In this document: piece after piece, positions 45,855-53,920 of the stretch
Layout of the letters: each line of letters begins with the position of its first letter
How positions within the stretch are numbered: the stretch's first letter is position 1
DNA from: Spirochaetaceae bacterium
Lineage (GTDB): Bacteria > Spirochaetota > Spirochaetia > SZUA-6 > DRHE01
Assembly: GCA_020353535.1 (NCBI GenBank)
Contig: CP070696.1
Location: 3,551,809 to 3,615,808 of the forward strand
Length of the DNA: 64,000 bases
Direction of reading: 5' to 3'
The notes under the pieces: model-generated
What the model saw: the letters and a program-made list of their open reading frames with translations, nothing else
Database searches by the model: none
Told to the model about the DNA's origin: nothing
Program-made: the position numbers and the translations under genes

Positions 45855-45895
45855 AGAGCCCACGCGTTTGGCGTTTGCGTGGGCTCTGTCGTTTT
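45855..45895 (+). terminator. Rho-independent terminator after paralogue 3
   Basis: A perfect eleven-base stem, AGAGCCCACGC (45855-45865) with GCGTGGGCTCT (45877-45887), loop of 11, followed by GTCGTTTT. The GC-rich stem is strong; the U-tract is short. Confidence 0.8.
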
Positions 45896-45908
45896 AGAAC
45901 ACGACATG

Positions 45909-45942
45909 TTATTCTCATAACATCAATCTGTTAGCGGTGTGA
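45909..45942 (+). promoter_or_regulatory. TTAT-N4-ATAACATC operator-like element, copy 3
   Basis: TTAT-N4-ATAACATC-N5-GTTAGCG, then GTGTGAAAT. The first half is a clean palindrome, ATGTTAT-TCTC-ATAACAT. It ends 48 bases before the ATG of the sugar-catabolic operon, with a -10-like TATAAA at 45956-45961 downstream, so an activator bound here could contact RNA polymerase (inference). Confidence 0.68.
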
Positions 45943-45990
45943 AATTCTAATTCGTTATAAATGAACGAGTAACCCGGAAGGAGTGCAAAA

Positions 45991-46659
45991 ATGGCCCCAA
46001 AATTGATCACCATGCTCACCTACAACGACGAAACAGTCAAAGACGCGCTGGAGGTATTCGATCTGTGCGCCGATCTACCCTGCGAGTTCTGGGGTTTCAA
46101 GGATATCGGGCTGCCGGTGGATCAGATGAAACAGCTGGTCAACCGTATGAAAGAGGCCGGCAAGACCACATTTCTGGAGATCGTTTCTCTGACGGAGCAT
46201 GAATGCCTGGCCGGTGCAAAAGTGGCGGTGGACTGCAAATTCGACCACTTGATGGGAACGGTATTCTACAATTCCGTGTTCGAATTTTTAAAGGACAAAC
46301 CCATCAAATTCCTGCCTTTCTGCGGCAAGGTCAGCGGCCATCCCAGCATCGTGGAAGGAACCATAGAAGAGGCGATCGAAGATGGAAAGAAAATGGAGAA
46401 AATCGGTGTCGACGGTTTCGACCTGCTGGCCTATCGCTACCTGGGAGATCCCGAACAGCTGGCCAAGGAGTTCATAGAGGCCATAAAGTTGCCCGTGGTG
46501 GTTGCCGGCAGCATAAACAGCTTTGCCAGGCTGGACAAGATCAAGGAACTCAATCCGTGGGCATTTACCATCGGTTCAGCCTTTTTTGAAAAGAAATTCG
46601 TCCCGGACGGTTCGTTCGGAAAGCAGATCGAGTCGGTTCTGGATTATCTGGGGAAGTAA
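45991..46659 (+). CDS. Putative TIM-barrel protein of unknown function
   Basis: A 222-residue protein not recognised with confidence. The order of short hydrophobic strands (LITMLTYND, FWGFKDIG, TFLEIVSL, FDHLMGTVF, IKFLPFCGK, VDGFDLLAYRY, LPVVVAGSINSF, AFTIGSAFFEK) suggests a small TIM barrel. The last two loops (AGSIN and GSAFFEKK) resemble a phosphate-binding site. It is the first gene of an operon with an isomerase, a cupin and a sugar kinase, so a sugar-phosphate epimerase, aldolase or decarboxylase is a fair guess. RBS GGAAGGAG. Confidence 0.6.
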   Translation: MAPKLITMLTYNDETVKDALEVFDLCADLPCEFWGFKDIGLPVDQMKQLVNRMKEAGKTTFLEIVSLTEHECLAGAKVAVDCKFDHLMGTVFYNSVFEFLKDKPIKFLPFCGKVSGHPSIVEGTIEEAIEDGKKMEKIGVDGFDLLAYRYLGDPEQLAKEFIEAIKLPVVVAGSINSFARLDKIKELNPWAFTIGSAFFEKKFVPDGSFGKQIESVLDYLGK

Positions 46660-46696
46660 GGATCCAAAATTTAAAACTACTGACAGAGGAGATATC

Positions 46697-48034
46697 ATGT
46701 CAAAACCAAAAGTTGCTTTGGTGCCGGTAGCCAATCACTTTGAAAGCGGTGGGGAACGCTGGGAAGATCTTTTCGGCACGGCCCGAAAAGCCTTCGAGCA
46801 AAACGGCCTGGAGGTGCTGGCGGCGAAGAAGATGGTTTGGGACGCCGCCGACGCCCTGGAAGTTGTGGATCAGCTTCAAGGCGCAGACCCGGACCTTCTG
46901 GTCATTATCCACGTGACCTGGGTTCAGGATACGATCCAGTACCTGTTTGTAAATAATCTCAAGTGTCCCGTGGTCCTGTGGGCCGTTCCCTTTATCGAGA
47001 CTTTTTCCCTTGGATGCGTTCAACACTTCGCCAGCATTCTCTGGGAGAATTGTATACCCTTCAAGCACGTATACGGGATGCCCCAGGACAAGAAGGTTGT
47101 TGCTGAAATCGTCCGCTTCGCCGCCAGTGCGGGGATTGCCGGCAGCCTTAAAAAAGCCCGTATTGCCCTTATCGGACCCCGCCAGACCTGGAGGGTGGCC
47201 AACGCCCAGGACATGAGCCGGGAGGAGTGGGATTTCTCCAAAACCTGCGGAGTGACGATCGTTCACATCGAGATGAGCGAGCTGATCAGCACGGCTGAAA
47301 ACAAGTCCGACGCACAGGCGCAAAAAGTCCTGGAGGAGATGAAGCAAACCAAGCGGCTGGGTACGGTCAAGGTTGACCAGGGCCGTCTGGAATACGCGGC
47401 CAAGGTCTACCTGGGTGTCAAAGAGCTTTTTCAAAGGTACGGGCTCAGCGCCGCCGCGGCGGAGTGCTACCCCGAGTTCGGCGGCCTGGTGAACCTGCCC
47501 TCCTCCTGGTTGGCCGATGAAGGCCTGGTTCTCGACACCGAAGGAGATATCGGCCATACGGTCCTTCTCTATGCCATGTATCAAATGGGCAAGGAGGGGC
47601 CGGCGGCTCTGAGCGAAATAGGCAGTTACGAGAGCAAGGAGAACTGCTTCTACCTCGATCACGAAGGCAGCTCAGCCTACTCCCTGGCAGAGGATCCCAC
47701 CCAGGTGCACATTCAGGAGGGGGGCGAGGGAACCATGGTCGGATTTCCCTTCAAGCCGCTACCCAAGGTAACAATCAGCGATATCTGCGGAAACAATGGG
47801 CTGTACAAGGTGCTGATTATGACCGGATCAACGGAGAAGATCGACAGCAAGGTGTGGGTCGAGGCGGGGAGCAAGCTGCTCATCAAGGTGAAGTTCGAAA
47901 AAAAGGTCGAAGAGATCTTTAACCGGATGCTGCAGGAAGGGGTGGACCATCATCTGCTGGTTAAAGAAGGAGACCTGGCCGCTCAGCTTGCGGATCTCTG
48001 CGACATTTTGGGGATGAAGAAAGTAATTATATAA
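46697..48034 (+). CDS. L-fucose/arabinose isomerase-family protein
   Basis: A 445-residue protein of the fucose/arabinose isomerase superfamily. The start MSKPKVALVPVANHFESGGE has GAGGAG upstream and is 58 codons inside the longest frame. AAAECYPEFGG and LDTEGDIGHTVLLYAM contain the probable metal ligands (a Glu, then Glu/Asp), and HHLLVKEGDLAAQLADLC is the typical C terminus. The family interconverts aldoses and ketoses with Mn2+. The particular sugar is not evident. It lies 37 bases after the TIM-barrel gene and 13 before the cupin. Confidence 0.8.
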   Translation: MSKPKVALVPVANHFESGGERWEDLFGTARKAFEQNGLEVLAAKKMVWDAADALEVVDQLQGADPDLLVIIHVTWVQDTIQYLFVNNLKCPVVLWAVPFIETFSLGCVQHFASILWENCIPFKHVYGMPQDKKVVAEIVRFAASAGIAGSLKKARIALIGPRQTWRVANAQDMSREEWDFSKTCGVTIVHIEMSELISTAENKSDAQAQKVLEEMKQTKRLGTVKVDQGRLEYAAKVYLGVKELFQRYGLSAAAAECYPEFGGLVNLPSSWLADEGLVLDTEGDIGHTVLLYAMYQMGKEGPAALSEIGSYESKENCFYLDHEGSSAYSLAEDPTQVHIQEGGEGTMVGFPFKPLPKVTISDICGNNGLYKVLIMTGSTEKIDSKVWVEAGSKLLIKVKFEKKVEEIFNRMLQEGVDHHLLVKEGDLAAQLADLCDILGMKKVII

Positions 48035-48047
48035 AAGGAGTTTTTTT

Positions 48048-48383
48048 ATGGATATCAAGGTTGTACGAAAAAAGGAGGCCCGCAGCTTCATGGAGGGCCC
48101 GGAGCACTGCCGGGAGTATCTCAAAACCGACAAGATCACCTTCGGCTCCTCGACCCTGCTTCCCGGTCAGAGGGGAAACATCGACCGGGGACACCCGAAG
48201 TCCCATGAAGTGTTCTTCGTGTCCCGGGGCCGAGTGTTGATGTTTGTGGAAGAGCGGGATGAATACTTCGAGCTCGAGGAACAGGACATCATCCTCATGC
48301 CGGAAGGAGTTTCCCATACTCTAATCAACGTCGGCACCGAGCCGGCGGTGATCACCTGGAGCCTGGCTCCCTCAGAAGGTTGA
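48048..48383 (+). CDS. Small cupin-domain protein
   Basis: A 111-residue single-domain cupin. HPKSHEVFFVSRG and PEGVSHTLINVG correspond to motif 1 and motif 2, with two histidines and a glutamate as probable metal ligands. Similar proteins act as sugar isomerases, lyases or sensors. A role with the neighbouring isomerase and kinase is likely (inference). RBS AAAAGGAG. Predicted cytoplasmic. Confidence 0.75.
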   Translation: MDIKVVRKKEARSFMEGPEHCREYLKTDKITFGSSTLLPGQRGNIDRGHPKSHEVFFVSRGRVLMFVEERDEYFELEEQDIILMPEGVSHTLINVGTEPAVITWSLAPSEG

Positions 48384-48410
48384 TCGATACGCACGAATTG
48401 GAGCGTGAGC

Positions 48411-49925
48411 ATGGAATACATATTGAGCGTTGATCTGGGAACAACGGCCATAAAAGTAGCCATGGTTGATGCGGAAGGCAGGATGTTGTCAACCTCGACC
48501 CAGGAGTACTCCCTGTTGACTCCGACAACTCTGTCCGTTGAGCTTCCCGTGGAGACCTACTGGAAGGCTTTTAAAGCAGGTGTAGCAGGGGTGCTTGAGA
48601 CCACCAAGGTGGACACCTCGAAGATCAGGGCACTGGGTATTTCCGCCCAGGGGGAAACTCTGATCTTCGTGGACAAGCAGGGCAAGCCCCTGCGCAACGC
48701 CATCGTCTGGATGGACAACAGGGCTCAGGAAGAGGCGCAGATCCTGAGTAAAGAGTTCCCGCAGGAACAGAGCTACAAGATCACCGGCCAGGTGAGCATC
48801 GTACCGACCTGGCCGGCCAGCAAAGTGCTCTGGATCCGGAAGAATGAGCCGGAGCTGTTCGCCAAGACCGCCAAGATCCTGCTGATCGAAGACTACTTCA
48901 TCTACAGGATGACAGGAAAGTACGTCGCCGAAGGCTCTCTTCTCTGCTCCACCGTGTACTGGGACATCATCAAGAAAGCCTGGTGGAAGGATATGCTGCG
49001 CTACTTGAAGGTAGATGATGGGCAGCTTCCGGACATCCGAGAGTCCGGAGAGCCGGTGGGTACCATATTCCCTGAGGTGGCCAAAGAGCTTGGAGTATCA
49101 GCGGAAATGGTGGTATGTACCGGTGCCCTCGATCAGGCGGCCGGGACAATCGGGGTGGGTAATATCAAGCCGGGTGTGTTCTCCGAGAACACCGGAGCTG
49201 CCCTGGCGATCTGTGCCACTGTGGATCATCCTTTCGTCGACCCGACCGGTCGCATGCCGTGTCACTACCACGCCATCCCTGACACCTACATGGCCCATAC
49301 CTTCACCACGGGAGGCATGGTGCTGAAGTGGTATCGGGATATGTTCTGCCAGCCGGAGATCCAAGTCGGAAAACTGACGGGCATGGATCCATATGAGGTT
49401 TTAAGTATCGAGGCGAGCAAGGTAGCTCCCGGAGCGGACGGTCTGGTGATGCTTCCTCACCTGCAGGGAGCCATGGCTCCGGAGGATAATCCCAAGGCGA
49501 AAGGAGTTTTTTACGGAATAACTCTCCGTCATACCAAAGCCCATTTTGCCCGGGCGATTCTGGAGTCCATCGCCAGCATCGTGAAGCGGAATATCGAAGC
49601 CGTTGAAGATTTGAAAATCAAGGTCAGCGAGATCCGCTGCCTGGGTGGCGGATCCAAGAGCCCGGTCTGGAACCAGATTAAGGCGGATCTGATTGGGAAG
49701 CCCGTAGTTACCATGGAGAGCGAGGAGGCGGCCTGTTTGGGCGCGGCCATAGTTGCCGGAGTCGGTATCGGCATGTTTAAGAGCCTGGAAGATGCCACCT
49801 CTAAAATGGTGAAGATCAAGGAACGGTTCCAGCCGAACCTACAGAACGCCGGTGCATACAGCCAATACTTCAAGAAGTACGTGGACCTGTACGATTCGCT
49901 GGTCGGCATGTTCGCCAAGGAATGA
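48411..49925 (+). CDS. FGGY-family carbohydrate kinase (xylulokinase-like)
   Basis: A 504-residue sugar kinase. ILSVDLGTTAIKVAMVD is the ATP phosphate-1 motif. ALGISAQGETLIFVD, VWMDNRAQEEA and GALDQAAGTIGVG follow, and RCLGGGSKSPVWNQIKADLIGKPV is the FGGY signature region. It should phosphorylate the ketose made by the upstream isomerase. The ATG at 48411 has GGAG at good spacing; a GTG six bases earlier does not. Members accept xylulose, fuculose, ribulose, glycerol or erythritol, and the sugar here is not decided. Confidence 0.9.
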   Translation: MEYILSVDLGTTAIKVAMVDAEGRMLSTSTQEYSLLTPTTLSVELPVETYWKAFKAGVAGVLETTKVDTSKIRALGISAQGETLIFVDKQGKPLRNAIVWMDNRAQEEAQILSKEFPQEQSYKITGQVSIVPTWPASKVLWIRKNEPELFAKTAKILLIEDYFIYRMTGKYVAEGSLLCSTVYWDIIKKAWWKDMLRYLKVDDGQLPDIRESGEPVGTIFPEVAKELGVSAEMVVCTGALDQAAGTIGVGNIKPGVFSENTGAALAICATVDHPFVDPTGRMPCHYHAIPDTYMAHTFTTGGMVLKWYRDMFCQPEIQVGKLTGMDPYEVLSIEASKVAPGADGLVMLPHLQGAMAPEDNPKAKGVFYGITLRHTKAHFARAILESIASIVKRNIEAVEDLKIKVSEIRCLGGGSKSPVWNQIKADLIGKPVVTMESEEAACLGAAIVAGVGIGMFKSLEDATSKMVKIKERFQPNLQNAGAYSQYFKKYVDLYDSLVGMFAKE

Positions 49926-49950
49926 TCAGATCTTCAATCTGATTTGTATT
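49925..49950 (+). terminator. Weak intercistronic stem-loop
   Basis: ATCAGAT (49925-49931) pairs with ATCTGAT (49937-49943) over a five-base loop, followed by TTGTATT. A seven-base AT-rich stem, so a leaky terminator or message-stability hairpin between the kinase and the solute-binding gene. Confidence 0.4.
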
Positions 49951-50012
49951 CTCAGGAGGTTTCCATATAATTAGATAGGGAAGTACAACAAAACTTTCAA
50001 AGGAGGAACCAA

Positions 50013-51668
50013 ATGAAAGTAAAAGTCTTTCCTAAGCTTGCTGTGTTGTCCTTGGTATTGCTCCTCGCCGCTTTGTTTGGGTTTGCCGGCGGAGCCAAGG
50101 AGAAGGAAGCACCGGCAGCAGAAACCCCCTACGGCGGCCGTCTAAACGTGGGCTGGACTACCGAACAGGCCATCGAGACCCTCCAACTGGGCGAAGCCTG
50201 GGAGCTGGGAGACATGGGCACGGTTTTCTGGCAGCTGCTCTACGATCAATTATGGATGATCGGCCCACCCCCGGACTACGCGATTACGCCCAGATTGGCC
50301 AAGGGCTGGGATACCGAGGACCGGCAGACCTGGACCTATCACCTGGTTGAAAATGCCAGGTGGCACGACGGCAAGCCTGTCACGGCTGATGATGTGATCT
50401 TCTCCATGGTAAACATCCCAAAAGCTATGCCGGTATGGGATACTCCCGACACGACCTTTGAATCCATCGAAGCCCTCGACGATCATACCGTGAAATTCAC
50501 TCTTGAAGAGGTGTTCGGAGGCGAGTATCCCCCAGTATTTTGGATGCCTATCTTTCCCAAACACATTTGGGAGCCCTACAAGGACGACATGCTCGCCTTT
50601 GACAACGATAAGGCCATCGCCTCCGGACCTTTCAAGCTCAAGGAGTTCAAGCCGGCCGAATCGTTGTGGCTGGTGGTCAATGAGGATTATTGGGGAGAAA
50701 GGCCCTACGTCGATGAGGTGGTCTTTCGGACCTATGGGAGTGAAGATACCCTGTACATGGCGCTGAAGAGAGGCGAAGTAGACATGATCGGCTACTACGG
50801 AGCCAGCGTTTTGGCAGCCCAAGATCTGGAAAAATCTCCCAACATTGACATCATGGTAAATCCGGGCAACAACACCTGGATGATGCCCTTCAACCTGCAC
50901 AAAGAGGGACCTATCCAGGACCTCAATGTCAGGAAAGCCATATTGCATGGGATCGACCGTCAGAAGATCGTCGACATGATCTACATGGGCCAGGGTATCC
51001 TGGCCGACAGCCCCGTATATGCCGAGCTGGAGGATCACAACCCGAACCTCCCTGAATATAACTATGATCCGGGTAGGGCAAAAGGTTTACTGGATTCCGC
51101 CGGGTATAGAGATAGCGACGGCAACGGAATCCGCAATGATCCCGATACCGGGGATGATGTCTCCCTGGTGCTGATCGTACCCTCGGAGTGGACGGAAATA
51201 TTTAAAGCATCGACACTGATCAAAGAACAATTGGCGGAGGTTGGACTGGAGATAGTGATCAACACGATGGACATCGACACCTTCTACGAACTGTCCTACA
51301 CACCCGAGGATGACGAGTTCGATATCGCCTGGGAAGAGTTCGACGCCGGTCCCAACTACGACTGGATCTGGGACTACTTCTACAGCTACGAAGGCGGCGG
51401 CGAGGGCTGGAATGCCTCCTACTACAACAATCCCGAGCTGGACGAATTGATAGACACCATGAGGGCGGAAGTGGACCTGACCCAACGCAGACAGTACATC
51501 TATGAAATCCAGAAGATCATCGCTGAAGACCTGCCCAAGGGTGCAATGTTCCGGGGCCCGATGATGGATCCGGTTAATACACGCCTGGAAGGCTACGTTA
51601 ACTTCATGGGCGGAATATCCTCTTGGATCAACCCTTGGACCTATTACAAGGTGCGCCTGAAGAAGTAA
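50013..51668 (+). CDS. ABC transporter solute-binding protein, family 5
   Basis: A 551-residue periplasmic protein with a signal peptide ending FGFAGGAKE. RLNVGWTTEQAIETLQLGEAWELGDMG matches the protein at 21.2-22.8 kb almost residue for residue, so these are recent paralogues. The loop DSDGNGIRNDP is retained. RBS AAAGGAGG. It follows the sugar kinase by 87 bases and is separated from the ATPase genes by a strong terminator and operator-like copy 4. Although family 5 is named for peptides, several members bind oligosaccharides, which would fit this operon. Confidence 0.9.
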   Translation: MKVKVFPKLAVLSLVLLLAALFGFAGGAKEKEAPAAETPYGGRLNVGWTTEQAIETLQLGEAWELGDMGTVFWQLLYDQLWMIGPPPDYAITPRLAKGWDTEDRQTWTYHLVENARWHDGKPVTADDVIFSMVNIPKAMPVWDTPDTTFESIEALDDHTVKFTLEEVFGGEYPPVFWMPIFPKHIWEPYKDDMLAFDNDKAIASGPFKLKEFKPAESLWLVVNEDYWGERPYVDEVVFRTYGSEDTLYMALKRGEVDMIGYYGASVLAAQDLEKSPNIDIMVNPGNNTWMMPFNLHKEGPIQDLNVRKAILHGIDRQKIVDMIYMGQGILADSPVYAELEDHNPNLPEYNYDPGRAKGLLDSAGYRDSDGNGIRNDPDTGDDVSLVLIVPSEWTEIFKASTLIKEQLAEVGLEIVINTMDIDTFYELSYTPEDDEFDIAWEEFDAGPNYDWIWDYFYSYEGGGEGWNASYYNNPELDELIDTMRAEVDLTQRRQYIYEIQKIIAEDLPKGAMFRGPMMDPVNTRLEGYVNFMGGISSWINPWTYYKVRLKK

Positions 51669-51695
51669 AAGAAAAATGCGTCTATAATTATGTTG

Positions 51696-51732
51696 GCTGT
51701 TCCGGCATGTATGCCGGAACAGCTTCAGTTTT
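51696..51732 (+). terminator. Strong rho-independent terminator
   Basis: GCTGTTCCGGCAT and ATGCCGGAACAGC form a thirteen-base perfect stem with a two-base loop (51696-51723), followed by TTCAGTTTT. It ends the sugar and solute-binding operon. Confidence 0.85.
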
Positions 51733-51778
51733 CAGAGAACAGATTCGCTCTGCATAATGAAAACAGAAATCAGTCGCA

Positions 51779-51803
51779 TAACATCATATAGTTAGCGACG
51801 TGA
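51779..51803 (+). promoter_or_regulatory. TAACATC-N5-GTTAGCG operator-like element, copy 4
   Basis: TAACATC-N5-GTTAGCG, then ACGTGAAAG, with spacing identical to the other copies. The upstream TTAT half is poor (ATCAGTCGCATAA). It lies 100 bases before the ATPase-gene start, with a TATACAAT -10-like sequence in between. Confidence 0.62.
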
Positions 51804-51903
51804 AAGTCTAAAATTCTAAAGTAGGATGTTCGTATTGAAACGGCCCAAGGTGCGCTATACAATAGCGAGCAATAAAGACTAACGATCGTAAGGATACCAA
51901 TAG

Positions 51904-52854
51904 ATGGCCTTGCTCAGCATTCAAGACTTGACGGTCCATTACTTCACCAGGAAGGGAGCCGTCCGTGCCGTTGAGGATGTAAGCGTCGAACTTGAGCAGG
52001 ACCAAACGCTTGGACTGATTGGCGAGTCCGGCTGCGGGAAATCAACCATGGTCTCCGCCCTGATGAGATTTGTTACCCCTCCCGGCCGGATCGTTTCCGG
52101 TAAGATCGTCTTTAAAGACAGAGACATAGTGCCCATCAGTGATGAAGAAATGAGAAAACTCAGAGGCAAAGAAATTGCCATGGTCTTCCAGGCGGCTCAG
52201 AATGCCTTGAATCCAGTGCTGACCATAGGCAAACAGATCGTCGAGGAAATACTCGAGCACGAGAACGTAACCAAGGAAGAGGCCTGGGACAGAGCCAAGA
52301 ATCAACTGGAGTTGGTAGGACTCGATCGAAATCGAATCAAGAGCTATCCCCATGAGTTCAGCGGGGGGATGAAACAGCGGGTCATGATCGCCATCGCCAC
52401 AGCCTGTGATCCGGAGTTGCTTATTCTTGATGAACCGGTCACCGGTCTGGATGTCATCGTCCAGAGGCAACTCCTGGTTCTTATCACAGATCTCAGAGCC
52501 AAAATCCGCCTTCCCATCATCTTCATAACCCACGACTTGTCCGTGATAACCGAAACCTGCGACAACGTGGCGGTCATGTATGCCGGAAAGATCATCGAGG
52601 AGGCAAGCACCATAGAGCTCTATCAGGAGCCTATGCATCCCTACAGCCAGCTGCTCATCAGTTCCTACCCCAGTATAAAAGGAGAAAAAAGGACGCTGAA
52701 AAGCATCCCGGGGGCTCCGCCGGACTTGGTAGAGCTCCCTACAGGTTGTTCCTTTCATCCCCGCTGCCCGTACGCCATGGATATCTGCCGCAAAGAGGAA
52801 CCGATGCTACAAATAATGGACGGGCATCGAGTTGCCTGCCACCTGATCAAGTAG
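51904..52854 (+). CDS. Oligopeptide/dipeptide-type ABC ATPase, OppD type
   Basis: A 316-residue ABC ATPase. Walker A is GESGCGKST, the signature is FSGGMKQR, and Walker B is LLILDEPVTGLDV. The switch histidine is in FITHDLSV. The C-terminal GCSFHPRCPYAMDIC is the extension found in Opp/Dpp ATPases, with Cys residues that may bind an Fe-S cluster. Likely powers the permeases at 39-41 kb together with the next gene, since all share the operator-like element (inference). Ends 11 bases before the OppF-type gene. Confidence 0.93.
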   Translation: MALLSIQDLTVHYFTRKGAVRAVEDVSVELEQDQTLGLIGESGCGKSTMVSALMRFVTPPGRIVSGKIVFKDRDIVPISDEEMRKLRGKEIAMVFQAAQNALNPVLTIGKQIVEEILEHENVTKEEAWDRAKNQLELVGLDRNRIKSYPHEFSGGMKQRVMIAIATACDPELLILDEPVTGLDVIVQRQLLVLITDLRAKIRLPIIFITHDLSVITETCDNVAVMYAGKIIEEASTIELYQEPMHPYSQLLISSYPSIKGEKRTLKSIPGAPPDLVELPTGCSFHPRCPYAMDICRKEEPMLQIMDGHRVACHLIK

Positions 52855-52865
52855 GAAGAATCAGT

Positions 52866-53867
52866 ATGAATGACGTTGTTCTACGAGTAGCAGGGCTCAA
52901 GAAGTATTTTCCGCTGCACAGGAACTTGCTAGCGACCCTCTCGGCGAAGGGCAAGGAGTACGTTCACGCTGTGGATGATATAAGCTTCGAGGTACGCCGT
53001 AACGAAATTTTGGGCTTTGTCGGAGAGAGCGGCTGTGGAAAGTCTACGATGAGCCGAACGATCCTCAGGCTTATCGAGCCTTCCGGAGGCGAAATATTCT
53101 ACGAAGGTACCGATTTGACTACCTTGAACAGAAAGCAGTTGAAAGCCGCGCGACGGAAGATGCAGATGATCTTCCAGGATCCACACGGCTCGTTGAATCC
53201 CAGAAGAACCGTGGCCGATATTCTGAGGCAGACTGTGAAAATCCACAAACTGGCATCGGGGGAGTCGGAGGAGAACGAGTTGATCCGCAACACTCTTGAG
53301 GAAGTTGAGCTACGACCGCCGGAAAGCTTCTGGGACAGATATCCGGACCTGCTCAGCGGTGGTCAACGGCAGAGAGTAGGTATCGGCAGGGTTTTGATCC
53401 TCCAACCCAAACTGTTGTTAGCCGACGAGCCGATCTCCATGCTCGATGTCTCGGTTCGTATTGGTATTTTGGATCTTCTCCTGAAGATGAGAGAGAAACA
53501 CGGAATATCCTTTATCTATATCACCCACGATCTGGCAACGGCTCGCTATATCTGCGATCGAATCGCCATCATGTATCTCGGAAAAATCGTAGAGATTGCT
53601 CCCACAGAAGAAATTCTCTCCAACTCGATCCATCCCTACACCAGCGCACTCATCGAAGCTGTACCGGTCACTGATCCGACTGTCAAAATCCACGACGTTC
53701 CCATAAAAGGCTATGTGCCGCTGATTCCTGAAGACTTCAAGGGCTGTCGTTTCCATCCCCGCTGCCTGTATGCGGTCGATCAGTGCCGGCGGGAGGAACC
53801 CGATCTCATCGAAGTCAGACCGAACCACCAGGTTGCCTGTCCAATCCGAGCTGAAAAATTGGTATAA
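52866..53867 (+). CDS. Oligopeptide/dipeptide-type ABC ATPase, OppF type
   Basis: A 333-residue ABC ATPase starting MNDVVLRVAGLKKYFPLHRN; the longer frame from 52746 runs through the OppD-type gene and is rejected. Walker A GESGCGKST, signature LSGGQRQR, Walker B LLLADEPISMLDV, and the cysteine-containing end GCRFHPRCLYAVDQC. One residue at the end of Walker B is methionine (ISMLD) where threonine-glycine is common, of unclear effect. Forms the second ATPase of an importer with the OppD-type gene. Confidence 0.93.
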   Translation: MNDVVLRVAGLKKYFPLHRNLLATLSAKGKEYVHAVDDISFEVRRNEILGFVGESGCGKSTMSRTILRLIEPSGGEIFYEGTDLTTLNRKQLKAARRKMQMIFQDPHGSLNPRRTVADILRQTVKIHKLASGESEENELIRNTLEEVELRPPESFWDRYPDLLSGGQRQRVGIGRVLILQPKLLLADEPISMLDVSVRIGILDLLLKMREKHGISFIYITHDLATARYICDRIAIMYLGKIVEIAPTEEILSNSIHPYTSALIEAVPVTDPTVKIHDVPIKGYVPLIPEDFKGCRFHPRCLYAVDQCRREEPDLIEVRPNHQVACPIRAEKLV

Positions 53868-53920
53868 AGGACGATCGGCTGATACTGGATAGCAGAACCT
53901 GTTAGTTTAATCCGAATGCC

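Noticed and set aside
46523..46696. N-terminal extension of the isomerase
   Set aside because: It overlaps the preceding gene in another frame, and a good ribosome-binding site precedes the ATG at 46697.
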